Assembly (NCBI GenBank): GCA_032622095.1
Contig: CP136069.1
Coordinates: forward strand, 53,182,760 to 53,246,759
Direction: 5' to 3'
Length of the DNA stretch: 64,000 bases
Source of the DNA: Siphonodentalium dalli
Lineage: Eukaryota > Mollusca > Scaphopoda > Gadilida > Siphonodentaliidae
Part shown: positions 1 through 11,845 of the stretch, one piece after another
How positions within the stretch are numbered: position 1 is the stretch's first letter
How the letters are laid out: the number at the start of each line of letters is the position of its first letter
Translations under genes and position numbers: made by a program
Notes under the pieces: generated by a model
Databases searched by the model: none
What the model was told of the DNA's origin: nothing
What the model saw: only the letters and a program-made list of their open reading frames with translations

Positions 1-111
1 CAGAAACCTGAGAACTGTATACATGTTTGATGTTCTGACGAGCAGCTTTATAACAGTGGAAAGATAACGGACGTTTACAATATATATCTTAGTGAATGCA
101 TGATCCTTCAT

Positions 112-1098
112 ACTTTATTACACGCGTGTTCCTAGAAGTACAGTGTTATTGCTGTTCCATAATTACAAATCCGTATTGAACGTACGTTCCATACGCATCT
201 CGTTGACGTAAAATGACGTACATGACGTTCGCCTCAACCATGAAACTGGAACTATTTAAATAAAAGAATCATCACACATGACAACCACGCCCTGTATGAG
301 CCTAAATAAACCTTCTAATCCTGTATTTATAATGCACGGATTCTAGGACACGAAGCGTGTAATAAACACAGAACGACACGATGTGTAAATGGGTTTGTCG
401 ATACGGCACGAGTGCTGTCGCGGAAGGATCATTTAAGCGATGTCTGTGAGCAGATTTCGCGATAAACATTGAATGAATTACCTCAGGGAATTTTTTTATT
501 TTGAGCGATGCAAAGTTAAATCGGCTAACACAATTATTGTCGCCAAATTGATATAATCTCATACTGGGACCTTTACATACTGTGAAATTCGACTGCTATG
601 TTTCTCGGGAGATACATATTATACATATTATATAAATATTTGTTGGAAAAATAAAAGATCTTATCTACAGTGTATCTCATATTACATATATATATACACA
701 GAACGACACGTTGTGTAAATGGGTTTATCGATACGGTACGAGTGCTGTCGCAGAAGGGTAGAACGAGAGGCGCTTGCGCCTCGAGTTCTATCCTTCCGCG
801 ACAGCACGAGTGCCGTATCGACAAACCCATTTACACATCGTGTCGTTCTGTGTTTATTACACGCTTCGCGTCCTAGAATCCGTGCATTAAAAATACAGGA
901 TTAGAATGTCTATTTAGGTTCATACAGGGCGTGTTTGTCATCTGTGATGATTCTTTTATTTAAATAGTTCCAGTTTCTTGGTTGAGGCGAACGTCATGTA
1001 CGTCATTTTACGTCAACGAGATGCGGATTACAACGGATTTGTAAATATGGAACAGCAATAACACTGTACTTCTATAGGAACAAGCGTGCAATAAAGTT
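112..1098. repeat. Foldback element with a nested internal palindrome
   Basis: The left arm (about 112-432) reads as the reverse complement of the right arm (about 789-1098). Shared tracts include the GAACGACACGATGTGTAAAT block and the tract around the AAAATGACGTACATGACG stretch. A third copy of the inner arm (696-773) faces the right arm across a tight centre, GAGGCGCTTGCGCCTC (767-782). The structure is best read as a non-autonomous foldback or MITE copy in which a second partial copy was inserted or duplicated. No transposase was seen. Short open frames in it are by-products of the repeat. Confidence 0.75.
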
Positions 1099-1245
1099 AT
1101 GTTTGAATCTTGTCTTAATGTTAATACGGACGACAAGGTTAATTCTCTCCCGATTTAAAAATAAACAATATACTGTGACGTATATATATCACGAGGATTG
1201 TGTGTTTCTCGTATTTGGCGTTAGTCGTTTGAACGGGAACTTGTA

Positions 1246-1587
1246 GTGCGCACCCTTGTTATGTTTCTCTGCATTCTGATTGGCCTTCTTACTTCAGATA
1301 GACAAAATAAGTTTAGTTTGGTTTATTTGGGGTTTATTGTCGTTTCATTCGTCAGGCCTGAAACTGAATATCATTTTGTCATCGAATGTAGTGCATACAC
1401 TGATCTAAGAGCAAGATTATTTCGAAATATTCAAGAAAATAAGGGTGCATTTTTTAAAATGAGCGATAAAGAAACATTTCAAACGATTATGAGAAATGAT
1501 GAAGCAAAGATTATAAATACCGTATGCAACATGATCCGAGTGTTCTTTCTCAGAAGGGAGTCTTTGAAAGTTATTGGTGGTAGTTGA
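1246..1587 (+). pseudogene. LINE reverse transcriptase C-terminal tail, fragment
   Basis: The frame from about 1354 to the stop at 1587 has the E-Y-H-F-x-x-E-C-x-x-Y-x-x-L-R pattern typical of the zinc-finger-like tail after the reverse transcriptase of many LINEs. The first codon of the open frame is GTG and the N-terminal third is not LINE-like, so this is a 5'-truncated piece and not a gene with its own start. It is followed by an AT-rich tract with TATTC-type repeats (about 1700-1740) that could be the 3' tail. No RT core (YxDD) lies upstream. The clade cannot be named. Confidence 0.55.
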
Positions 1588-4514
1588 ATGACGATGCATT
1601 GCTTCAAACAGTTATTGAACACAATTTATTTTCGTTCGTATTTACATGTTTTAAGTTTTAACTCATTTTGTAACTTGCAACTGCCTATATATATGGTGTA
1701 TTGCAATAAATATTCTATTATATTATATTCTATTCTATCACGACGTTGTAAGTTTTACGAAGAGAGGAAAGACCGGGTAATTACTCCACTGCACATAAAA
1801 ACCACCGACCTCCGAGAGCAACTGACAAGCGTTTCCAGATACTCGAATAAGATTGTCTTCATTTTGTGTCGATCACGAATCGGCTGTTATTTGCATTAGA
1901 ACCAGCTTCGGCATCGCTGCATGGGCGGTTTGTCGGCCTAATGAACCATGCACCCTACAAACTGAGCCACCGGGGGGGTCTATTTAAGCGGAATTTGTAT
2001 TCGAATCAAAAACGTGAACATGGATTTACAAACTGTGGCAATAAGGCAATACATTGTTAAAATATCTTTTATTGACAAATAATTGTTTTATTTTTATTTT
2101 TGGTTGGAATGTGTTGCACATGCAATCTCAGAGTAAAGAATAAGCAACGTCTCACCCAGACCCGGTTGACATTGATTTATCAGCTTATTCTGCCCCTATA
2201 AGATTGCAGGCTCCACACACCGGTATGCAGCATGATATGCGTGCTAACAGTTAATAATGCTGAGTAGTGTATGATACTTTAGAAAGTGTAAAGCGATAAA
2301 TTTCAAGAGTATATATCTAACTCTGTAAATTCATTTTTAAATGTTGGATGCTTCTAATTTGCAATTTAGATGCGAAGTGACTGCATTTTAATGGCTAATT
2401 GACACTAAAAATTTATTGCAACTTCAGGGACTAATTACCAGAATGTCTTCTTCTGTATTATGCATATGTATCTATACCGCATTATCGCATAGTTAAAAAT
2501 GGCCATTTAAATATCTATTTAAATAACAAAACTAACTGTCAGTAGTAATTTATGCGATTGACATGTTTTTGTCAAAGTTAGCCAGTGACGATAATCGGAG
2601 CGACTCCACCACCCGAAACACATAATTCAGTAATAATGAAACGAGACCCCACTTCACCGCGCATGGCTATGGATAGGTATTGTTTATTGTCATTCCGTGT
2701 TGTGTCCTTGTATAATATATACATGGTTGGACGATTAAACATGTCTAATTGCGAGTGTAATATCCAACAATAGAAGCAGGATGTTTTTCTGTAATATTCA
2801 TCAATGACAGCAACACATTGAGTATATCTAGAGCGTGCGAAGCTAACATGCATGCATGCATATACTGAATAACCCAGACTACGATGTATCTTAAGTGGAA
2901 ACCATTAGCGGGTAATATGCATAAGTAGGGTGAAAATTGTGAACATACGGGCGTAATCGTTATCTAAATTGAATTGAATTCATGCATATTGCATAAATAC
3001 AAATGTGATTTTGTCCCTCAAGGTACGAAAGGGCGCATCAAATCGGACAGGGAAATACCACATGTTCATAACGGAGTAGAATAGCTGCATGTGTTCGTCA
3101 ATATTCACATGTTGGTTGAACCATTCTGGAGAACAAGGTAAGCAACGTACATGTGCATTGGAGAAAAAAATTCAGGTGATGGAGGGGTTCATTGGCCGTG
3201 AAAGAATGCTTTCTCAAATTGAGTATGTGCTTTGTTTGTTTGTTTGTTTGTTTTTTTTTGGTACTTTAGCTTTGTGTTTTTGTTTTATTTTTCTGTGTGG
3301 TTTTTTTGTTGATGTTACATGTATGATTGTGTATTTCCCAAGCCACATACTATTTAATATATAAAGAAAAATAATGTCGTCAGGGTTGACTATATTATTG
3401 ACATATGGAATAGATATTGTGGTTAACCACGAACGTTTAAATCGCAATATCGATTCAATTCAATTTATTTATTTGTCTTCATCAAATAATAGAAAAAAGA
3501 CAACATAATATATTAGATAAACAAAATAGTTATGTACAAATATACCGGTCACCGACAGTCTGACTCTCCGTATACAACGATTTTATAAACATGTATTAAT
3601 CTTAAAATCATAAGTATATATATACCGGCGCAGGCCTCCGGGGGAAAACACCAAAATAACAATATAGACCATACCAGTCACTGGTATAATCCATATTGGC
3701 ACTTTAGTACCGTTCCCCAGGCCCCGTGTATACCAGTGTTTATACTTCTCCCAAGGTATATCTACATTCACGAGTGATATTGTGGTTTTAACCACGAGCG
3801 TTACAACCACAATACCACAAGTTGTGAAATTATGTATACTCGACTGCTGTGTGTGCATTTTTTTTATACCATACTAATTACTGTTTTCTTGATTTCGCAT
3901 ATTTAACTGAATCGCTACTCTATTGGTTACTTAAAAATATATCCTCGACCGAGTGACCCAAATTCTTGAAGGTATCAACCCTGGTTACGCTTAGCAGTAC
4001 ATACTGTTATGTCATTCAGTGATCCACCTCTTTCTGAGCCATTCATATTCATATTGTCCCCGTTTCAAATAACAGTAGGAAGCTGTGTTTGATTGAAATA
4101 TCGCTTCTTATTTCATATTTAAACGACACAACAACACATTGTAATTTCATATAAATCGTTGAATGCGCATGTAACACATGGAATATTTGTAGTTCGGAAA
4201 CAAAGTTGTGGTCACCTAATATAAACAGATTTATGAAAGTTAACTAACGTTTTGCTTATTAAAGTCCCAATTAATTTTCGAGTTATTGGTTTTATATTGC
4301 CTTGATATACGGCCTTAATAACAATCTATTACATAAAATATTATTAAAAATACTATAATTAATTACCATTAGGAGCGTCTTAGTCTCAGAAGGTGCCATT
4401 AGAGTAATAGGAAATAGCTGAAATCATAGAAACATTTCCCCCGTTTGGCTACTAGAATGCAATAGAATTCAAACTAAGATATAGTGTTTCCATTGAAAAT
4501 AATAGACTATGCAG
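1588..4514. other. Non-coding stretch, no recognised gene
   Basis: AT-rich DNA with no protein-like open frame. Visible items are a TTTG microsatellite with a T run near 3232-3260 and an AATAAATAAATTGAATTGAA-like tract read on the minus strand (about 3455-3475), which resembles a LINE 3' tail. Around 3640-3740 there is a small tract with repeated CACTGGTAT and ATACCAGTG words. Nothing else could be assigned. Confidence 0.4.
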
Positions 4515-4685
4515 TACAGAAAGCACGTCGGTATCTCAACATAAACAACATGTTCACAGTTTATTACACCAGAAATATTGATAATACAATATTTTGGAGC
4601 TTCCTCTTTCAAATGGTATATTAATATGTCATATAATTTATATAATATGATCTGAGGGTTTGAAAATTAAGTGGGCCTTTAAAGA
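4515..4685. repeat. Dispersed repeat, copy 1 (partner at 27175-27335)
   Basis: Shares the order of words TGTTCACAGTTTATT, TTTTGGAGCTTCC and GTGGGCCTTTAA with 27175-27335 at moderate identity. Both copies end in GGGCCTTTAA, like other TTAAAGG-ended elements in this window. No coding capacity. Confidence 0.45.
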
Positions 4686-5202
4686 TACGTGCGGCGTTGG
4701 CGGTGTGTATGCTGTTAAAATATTCACCTCCGTCAAAAACCGCCACAAACAGAAAGAATAGTAGAATATAGACAGACCTTGTTCTTACACCAATCAGAAA
4801 TATGGCATAAACAGTATGTTATTGTCAATTTTCCCTTTGTTATGTAAACAAAAGCAAAAAACGTTACGTTACCTGGCTTTTGTTTAGATCCGGATATGGT
4901 AAACATAAAGAGCGTTATTTGTTACTGTTTTCCTGATATGGAGATAATAAAGAGCGTTTATATCATTTGTATGTGATTAACCAATAGAATTGCGCTGTGT
5001 TATGTAAACAGAAGCACAACTTCTGTAACACGAGCAGGCTCTTGTTTACGTACACCATCGTACGTCTTGACGACAATATACTATTTACGCGCTGATTAGG
5101 TTTGGCATATGAACAAAACTATATATATTTTAATATTCCTTCCGTTGATGGCGATTTTAACAAATATGAATATTTCTACAACGAACGCCACCCGTGCCTT
5201 TA
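4677..5202. repeat. Hairpin MITE family E, copy 1
   Basis: The left end TTAAAGATACGTGCGGCG followed by GCTGTTAAAATATTCAC is mirrored by a right end with ATTCCTTCCGTTGATGGCGATTTTAAC and GCCTTTAA. The same arms recur at about 29770-30110 and 32090-32472. This copy is the most diverged and has extra internal sequence (about 4880-5060). Non-autonomous; no transposase. Confidence 0.55.
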
Positions 5203-5373
5203 ATGCGTTAACTTGGAACTATATTTAGCAGACCAATGCCGGTCTTTTCCGTCAACATGTAATAGCTATAAATAGACAGAGCAACCTCACTGTGGAGGTC
5301 ACACAAGGTCATAAGCAATGTATTCCCAACTGTAGATATATCACTTTGCCGTTCAAAACGGATGGGAAATATT

Positions 5374-5712
5374 TATGACCCGCCATATCAAATCCAGTCG
5401 TAAGTCGGGATTTTTTTTACCCTGTGCCAATGCATTCTCTTATATATGCGAGTCGACCATAGGTCGCCTCGCATATATAAGAGAATGCATTGGCCTAACA
5501 ATTTTTTATCATTTTTTTTAAATAAATGTTTCTTACAATTTTTAGGACATAAAATAAAAAAAACATCCATTACCCTGCAGGGAGCCCCACACATATATAG
5601 AAGCATATAGAAGAGTGTCGTCTGCTCATGTTTGTCTGGGGCTCTGTATGGGTGAAATTATAAAATTGTTAAAGAATACAAGAAAACATTATTAAAATTT
5701 AAAAAAATTGTA
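5374..5712. mobile_element. TA-target MITE, copy 1, right end missing
   Basis: Starts with the GACCCGCCATATCAAATCC terminal repeat seen complete at 29462-29707 and 59499-59902, then the CCCTGTG-palindrome module, then an internal GGAGCCCCACACATATATAG tract shared with the 59.5-kb copy. The right palindrome and right terminal repeat are absent: at about 5712 the sequence passes into a different inverted repeat. Truncated non-autonomous element. Confidence 0.65.
5426..5494. repeat. 69-bp palindrome, copy P1
   Basis: Starts GCCAATGCATTCTCTTATAT and ends with its reverse complement, around a short asymmetric centre (GTCGACCATAGGTCGC). This is one of ten full copies in the window, all of the same 69-bp length. 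In single-stranded DNA or RNA it would fold into a hairpin with a stem of about 30 bp. Confidence 0.85.
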
Positions 5713-5820
5713 TTTTATACGGAATTTATCAACCGAGGTCACTAAATTCGATTTCAGCCGAGGTTTACCGAGGCTCAAATAGAATTTAGTGGACGAGGTT
5801 GATAAATTACGTATAAAATA
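5712..5820. repeat. Small foldback element
   Basis: The left arm (about 5712-5749, ATTTTATACGGAATTTATCA) is mirrored by the right arm (about 5783-5820, ending TGATAAATTACGTATAAAAT). The loop is about 33 bp. It abuts the broken end of the neighbouring MITE, so its insertion may have caused the truncation. Confidence 0.6.
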
Positions 5821-6295
5821 GGACGAGTGTGAGATACTTTTTATCACATGATCAAATAAACGCGAAGCAATGCGAAATATCCCTCGAAAACAACGATAAA
5901 AACCGCAGCGATCGCAAGTCATTTGAAGAACGATGTGACGTCATCGCACACGCTGATATTAAACGTGTCTCTTATCGATAATTATGAAAGTGCTTTTATG
6001 GGCAAATTATGTGATAAATTGTGATATTAAACATTCGTTTAATAACAGGAAATAGTGCCAGGTGACCTTTGACTTCCGGTTTGTCGTCTGTTTACATTCC
6101 GTACGCTACGTCTCTGGCTTCCAATATTTTCCCAACAAACTATTATGAATGAAGAGTTTGAAAAATTATGTAATTAAATATACGTCATTAAATACTTTTT
6201 CTTAACCCGAACAAACAACGCACATAGAAGCCGATGTTAGTTTCGCGTCCCATTTATTGATTTAAGTATGTTTTGTCGAGAATTTGGATCATGTA

Positions 6296-6428
6296 ATAAA
6301 TAGAATCTACAACTCGTCCACAGTTTATAGCGGAATTTACAAAACTCGTCCAGTAAATTAGGTCTGGACCGAGCCTTTTTTTGTGAATTCCGCTATAAAC
6401 TGGGGACTCGTTGTAGATCCTCTATTTA
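6296..6428. repeat. Small foldback element
   Basis: The arms 6296-6340 and 6383-6428 share AGTTTATAGCGGAATT and AATCTACAACTCGT in inverted orientation, with a loop of about 43 bp. No coding capacity. Confidence 0.6.
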
Positions 6429-6516
6429 CGTTTGGGTAATTGGCCGACAATCCTGAAGTAAAAGTCACGTTTGCGTAACAATAATACATTGGGGTACGCT
6501 TGTCAATATTTCATGT

Positions 6517-7500
6517 TATACAAAGATCACCCCCGTGTACGTGGTATCGCCAAAACCGAGGGTATCGCCAAAACCGAGAATATGGGAAAGTCATTTTCAC
6601 GTATATGATATGGGGATGTGTTTGTTTCTCATCGTAATACAGACATCGAGCATCGTATGTGTATGTCCACACGAAGCAGGAGTATTTATCCACTAGTTGT
6701 CATTTAGTTTTCCCAGATCAGACCATTAAAAAAAAATTGGCGAATTTTTTCAATGGTGTTTTTGCTTTTGCTCACTCCAAAACAAATGCCGGTATATAGT
6801 TGAATCTGTCAATGAAGCATATGATTTGACAGAATTAAAAAAATCCGTGTCGTTCTCAATATCCGCGCGATATGAAGGGACCACTGTCGGTCCAGAAAGA
6901 TGCTAACGGCACAGATGAAGATGCGACCAAACGCCGAGCTTCTGTGCAGTACATATTCGTATCACTTAAGGAGTTCTGATGAGTTTTCGAGTGTTTTATG
7001 TGTATCTGCGACTGATCAATTGGACTGCGAATGTCAACTGAAATATGAATCCATAACATATTCGAAATAATGTGTGCATATTATATTATGAATGTATTTA
7101 AATTGAAATAAATTGAACATCCATCTCAGCATTCATATTTGCGATCTCAATAACGTGAATGAATGATAACGCGATGCCTTGATCACACGCACGTGAATGC
7201 TGCCGTTCGCATGCATGCAGCTAATCGGATATTCGTTTAGTATTAACATGCTCGGAGTTTGTATATAGACCACACATGCCGGACGACGCGCTACGGCGTA
7301 TTAACGATTTGTTATAATCATGTCTATTTTACAGACTTTATGACTCGTTCCCACTCGAGTAGACCGTTACGCGACAATGAAACCGAATCATCTTATCGAA
7401 TATACATATATCGTATTGCTCCAAATTATGCAATTCTGGCTTTTTTAAGAGTCATCAGATAAAATGTTAACGATTCTTGTAACATCCGAACATATATCAT
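6517..7500. repeat. Large inverted repeat, left arm
   Basis: About 980 bp that recur, reverse-complemented, at 8878-10622. Clear landmarks are the duplicated GGTATCGCCAAAACCGAG words (6541-6580), the AATGCCGGTATATAGTTGAA tract and the ATGACTCGTTCCCACTCGAG tract. Open frames of 60-70 codons occur on both strands, but none matches a family I recognise and none is kept cleanly in both arms. Confidence 0.75.
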
Positions 7501-8192
7501 CACAATGTGTGGCACACGTGTGTGCCTTCTTATCTGGATGTCGATAGGCCTCTGTATTGTGTCTATATATGTAGCACATGTAGTCAGCTTACCAACCTAC
7601 AACACCATGTTTAAACAAAATCAAACCAGACCATGCGGTTTTGGTAAATAACGTATCTTCCTCAGATGAAGCTATATATATATCTGGGGAAGTGTCTACT
7701 TTGGCGGTTCTCTTGTGAAATAACGCGTGGCATTATAAGAAATAAATATTCATATTAAGCCTATGCAGTTATAAGACAAATTTACCATATAACCGGCTGT
7801 GCGTTGTATAATTTGTTTTCAAACTTTTCGGTTATAACTGCAGACCATTAATCGAAACAAGAGTCATTTCTGACCTCGTTAAACTAAGAATGATAACGTT
7901 AAACTATTGAATCTACCAAAACAACAACACGATGACCTCATGTAATAGTTCCCAAGATGATGGAGATTTATGCACAATTTCATTTAGATTGTTGTGTGCA
8001 AATCTTAGCGATATTACTTTTTTTCAAAATAAGTGAAAAAGAATAATTCTAGAACTTAACAAGCCGAAAACTAAATCTGCGAACAATACGAATTGAAAGT
8101 CATCGTGACGCTGAATATCCAGAACAATTCTGGTTAGAACCATAAACCAAACTCAGGACGGAGACCCTGATAAGATAAGATTCATTTCGGTT
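7501..8192. other. Loop of the large inverted repeat, no gene seen
   Basis: Unpaired sequence between the two arms. AT-rich, with no protein-like open frame and no recognised repeat. Confidence 0.4.
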
Positions 8193-8669
8193 AAAGGTAC
8201 TCAACCCGTAAAGAGGGTCCCCATCTCAACAGATTCCAACAACAACAATCCGATCAGAGGGTCCTATATTACTATTTCTTTGGCTTTGGGGGTAAAAAAT
8301 ATTTGATTCGAGTCGAGGAACCCATCAAACAAAGCTCAGAGTTATTAGATATTGATTTTTCAAATTTGTTATGTTCTCGAGATGCGTACTAATAACTGCC
8401 GCAATCTGCTCTGGATGTGTACTCCAAATCTATTCAAACAGACAAGGATGAATAACTCTAAAATCAAGTGGTAATTTTAACGCAATTTTGACTGAGTTCT
8501 GGGCCAGATAGTATTCCCGATAATGAAAAATAATAGATTTCTAAAATCGATATCTAACAAATCTGAGCTTTGATGGGTGACTTCCTCGACTCGAATCAAA
8601 TATTTTTGACCCCTGAAGCCATTGAAATAGTAATTGAGAGGAGTTTTATCGGGTTGAGTACCTTTAAAA
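8193..8669. repeat. MITE family C, complete-looking copy
   Basis: Terminal inverted repeats TTAAAGGTACTCAACCCG (8193) and CGGGTTGAGTACCTTTAAA (8669 end). Inside lie mirrored GATTCGAGTCGAGGAA and TTCCTCGACTCGAATC tracts followed by AGCTCAGAGTT-like words. Partial copies occur at 11533, 27790, 34975, 55348 and 60845. No coding capacity. Confidence 0.7.
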
Positions 8670-8979
8670 ATACATATCAATTACAGTATATGCAACCTAT
8701 ACGATAACATAATGAAGTCTTGTGTAAATATTATGCCCACAAAATATGTGGTCCTATGGGTTAAATTAGAAAAGTTATAAACTATAGTGTAATTTACATG
8801 TGCACATAACACTCATGACAGTATAAAGATGTTCCACAGTGAAGTGTTTATTATAAATAGCAGTCACTTTGTTGTGTGTTTGTTCATATATGTTCGGATG
8901 TTTAGTGTGTTAACATAGAATCGTTTCAATTTTATATGATGACTCTCAAAAAAGCCAGAATGGCATAATTTGGAGCAAT

Positions 8980-8980
8980 A

Positions 8981-9045
<65 letters not shown>
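8980..9045. repeat. (AT)n microsatellite
   Basis: An uninterrupted run of TA/AT dinucleotides of about 65 bp inside the right arm. A shorter AT run flanks the far side of the adjacent insertion (9652-9678), so the insertion appears to have entered or split an AT tract. Confidence 0.9.
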
Positions 9046-9046
<1 letters not shown>

Positions 9047-9660
9047 TAGCAGGTGACCCGACTTCGTCCGGGCTTTGACCTTGAATTGACCATTTTGAAG
9101 GTCAAGGTCAGGTCGGGGTAACGATTTGACCCGTCCAAAACACTCCCCGTAATTCTGCCTTTTTAATCAAGAGAAATGGTGGTACCCGTCCCGTGATGGT
9201 ACCCGTCCCTAAAAGAGGTACGTTTGTGGGTACCCGTTTCAAGGTGAAGATCACCTCGGGCGGAAAAACTTACCCGATGAAAATCTCCCCCGTTCCTTGG
9301 AACCCCTAAGTACGAAGACAGAAATAAGAATCACACAACACGCTCATGTCTGGATACAGACACACTCACGTCTGGCCTCAGACATAAGAATCACACTACA
9401 CGCATACGCTCTTTATCAACGACGCTGCGGATACAAACGCTCTTTAACTATCAACGCGATTAACTCCACAGTGCCACTGACGGTCATTTTGGTGACTGAG
9501 TGTGGAGAAGGGGTGGTGGGAGCTTCTCCAAAATGGCGGTAAACACTGCCCGTGGTTTTTAACCTTAGATTGGAAGTTTGAGCTCAATCGGTCGAGCCGT
9601 TTTCCCGGCCATAGCTAACAGACAGACAAACAGAAGTCCCAAAATATATATTAGATATAT
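9046..9660 (+). mobile_element. Non-autonomous retroelement-like insertion
   Basis: Begins near CAGGTGACCCGACTTCGTCC with TGACCTTGAATTGACCATTT and ends with GCTAACAGACAGACAAACAG followed by AAAATATATATTAGA. This ending resembles the 3' ends of RTE-clade LINEs and their SINE partners. The N-terminal half matches the 130-bp repeat units at 57.0-57.6 kb. It lies within an AT microsatellite in the right arm of the large inverted repeat. The RTE link is an inference from the end sequence only; there is no RT in it. Confidence 0.5.
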
Positions 9661-10862
9661 ATATATATATATATATATTCGATAAGATGATTCGGTTTCA
9701 TTGTCGCGTAACGGTCTACTCGAGTGGGAACGAGTCATAAAGTCTGTAAAATAAACATGATTATAACAAATCGTTGATACGCCGCAGCGTGTCGTCCGGC
9801 ATGTGTGGTCAAAATACAAACCCGAAGCATGTTAATAGTAAACGAATATCCGATTAGCTGCATGCATGCGAACGGCAGCATTCACGTGCGTGTGATCAAG
9901 GCATCGCGTTATCATTCATTCATGTTATTGAGATCGCAAATCTGAATGCTGAGATGGATGTTCAATTAATTTCAATTTAAATACATTCATAATATAATAT
10001 GCACACATTATTTCGAATATGTTATGGATTCATATTTCAGTTGACATTCGCAGTCCAATTGATCAGTCTCAGATACACATAAAAACACTCTAAAACTCAT
10101 CAGAACTCCTAAGGTGATACGCATATTTACTGCACAGAAGCTCGGCGTTTGGTCGCATCTTCATCTGTGCCGTTAGCATCTTTCTGGACAGACAGTGGTC
10201 CCTTCATATCGCGCTGATATTGAGAACGACACGGATTTTTAAAATTCTGTCAAATCATATGCTTCATTGACAGATTCAACTATATATATACCGGCATTTG
10301 TTTTGGAAGCGTGGGAGTCCAGGAACTATACTAGTGAATGGATTTTCTCGAAAATTGGAGTGAGCAAAAGCAAAAACACCATTGAAAAAATTCGCCAAAA
10401 TAAAATTAATGGTCTGATCTGGGAAAACTAAATGACAACTAGTGGATAAATACTCCTGCTTCGTGTGGACATACACATACGATGCTCGATGTCTGTATTA
10501 CGATGAGAATCAAACATATCCCCATATCATATACGTAAAAATGACTTTCCCATATTCTCGGTTTTGGCGATACCCTCGGTTTTGGCGATACCACGTACAC
10601 GGGGGGTGAAGATCGTTATATAGCATTATTATAGAATGGGCTTAATGAATTGAATAAGGGTCGGACCATTTAATAAAATGGACCATATAAACTGATCATA
10701 TAGGACTCCGCTTCGCATCGTCATGCAAATAATGCAATAAATTTATCTGTGGCAATATGTGGACACCAGGTACTTATTTTTATATACTTCCTATATTTAA
10801 GAAACGATGAAGGAAGTATACTCTAAATTTTAATCACTAGAGTAAATTGTTTCAAATTTCAG

Positions 10863-11112
10863 CTCTGATCAACTGAGAATTCTGCAAATGTGCATGGTAC
10901 TGTGATCACCACCGTAGAGGTTCTTGAGGCAATGATGACTTCAAAGTGCACAGAAGTGGTGTATCATCAAAGTGATGCTATGCTATCGACGAGGATTCCC
11001 TTCTCCCCGGTGCCCACACTTAAACAGAAGAGAGATAGACTAAAGCGACAACCTCGCGTGGTTGAGGACAGCAGCTCAATGTTATCCATATACAGCGGTC
11101 TCGCAGACATTC
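10863..11112 (+). CDS. Candidate coding exon, unrecognised
   Basis: A 250-bp open stretch bounded by an acceptor-like AAATTTCAG (ending 10862) and a donor-like GTAAGTAT (from 11113). From about 10890 it encodes a hydrophilic peptide rich in K, R and S, with P-F-S-P-V-P near the middle. No ATG is needed in this frame, and the first in-frame start-like codon is GTG. A decayed duplicate lies 0.3 kb downstream. I do not recognise the family. It could also be transcribed non-coding sequence. Confidence 0.35.
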
Positions 11113-11183
11113 GTAAGTATAATTCTTTAACTCTTCCATGACTGGAGCTTCTTGAAACCCTGTGTCAATACACCTTCATAGGG

Positions 11184-11314
11184 AGCCTCGCATATATAAG
11201 ATAATTCATTGGCTTTACAGTATTTACATTGACCTTGTGTGTATAAGCTAGTACAGTCTCTTACATATGCGAGGCTCAACATGGGAGACTCGCATATATA
11301 AGAGAATGCACTGG
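11184..11314. repeat. Degenerate copies of the 69-bp palindrome arm
   Basis: The words CTCGCATATATAAGA and GAGAATGCACTGGC, plus the inverse ACATATGCGAGGCTC, show diverged arms of the palindrome found intact elsewhere. They lie between the candidate exon and its duplicate. Confidence 0.55.
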
Positions 11315-11339
11315 CAAATAATATTTAATGCTGCACCAG

Positions 11340-11523
11340 CGTAGCTCCCGTCAACGTACGCAGAAGTGGTGTATCATCAAAGTGCGGCAATCCTATCGAC
11401 CAGGATTCCCTTCTCTCCGGTGCCCACACTGAAACAGAAGAAAGCTAGTTGCGCGTGCATGGTGGAAGACAGCATCTCAATGTTATTCATGCATATACAA
11501 CGGTCTCGCCGACATTCGAAAGT
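11340..11523 (+). pseudogene. Decayed duplicate of the 10863-11112 exon
   Basis: Shares AGAAGTGGTGTATCATCAAA, GATTCCCTTCTC, GGTGCCCACACT and GGTCTCGC with the upstream exon. It has insertions and deletions that shift frame, and the donor reads GAAAGTAAT where the upstream copy has GTAAGTAT. A local exon duplication whose second copy is no longer open. Confidence 0.5.
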
Positions 11524-11532
11524 AATTCTTTA

Positions 11533-11845
11533 AAGGTACGAAATCCGATTCGATGGTCCCCGTATGATCAGATTCCAACAACACCAACATTTCTTCAGAA
11601 GACGCTTTAGTGAATCGATTCGAGCAGAATCGATTAATTACCAGAAATAATGTTAACCACTGTCAACTTTATTGTATAAAATATATTGTATATAGCAACA
11701 TTTTCTTCAACTCAATTTGGTATCAAGAGTATATATGTCGGTCGACTCGTCGAAAATTTGCTAGACCGCCAAATATTCCAGGTGGTGAAAAATGACAGAT
11801 TTCAACAATCGATATCTAATAACTCTTATTTTTGATGTGCACGGG
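11533..11845. repeat. MITE family C, truncated copy
   Basis: The start TTTAAAGGTACGAAATCCGA resembles the family terminal repeat. It is followed by the internal words TTCCAACAACA, TTAACCACTGTCAAC and GCTAGACCGCCAAATATTCC shared with copies at 27.8 and 35.2 kb. The right end is lost after the AATCGATATCTAATAACTC tract. Confidence 0.6.

Larger units (their letters stand above)
8878..10622. repeat. Large inverted repeat, right arm, interrupted
   Basis: Reverse complement of 6517-7500. The outer part (9678-10622) pairs with 6517-7412, and the inner part (8878-8984) pairs with about 7420-7500. Between them sit an (AT)n run and an inserted repeat (8985-9677). This arm also has about 55 extra bases near 10307-10362 that are absent from the left arm. 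Confidence 0.72.

Noticed and set aside
302-904. Similar small ORFs on both strands near the window start
   Set aside because: They are copies of the foldback arms and share sequence only because the arms do.
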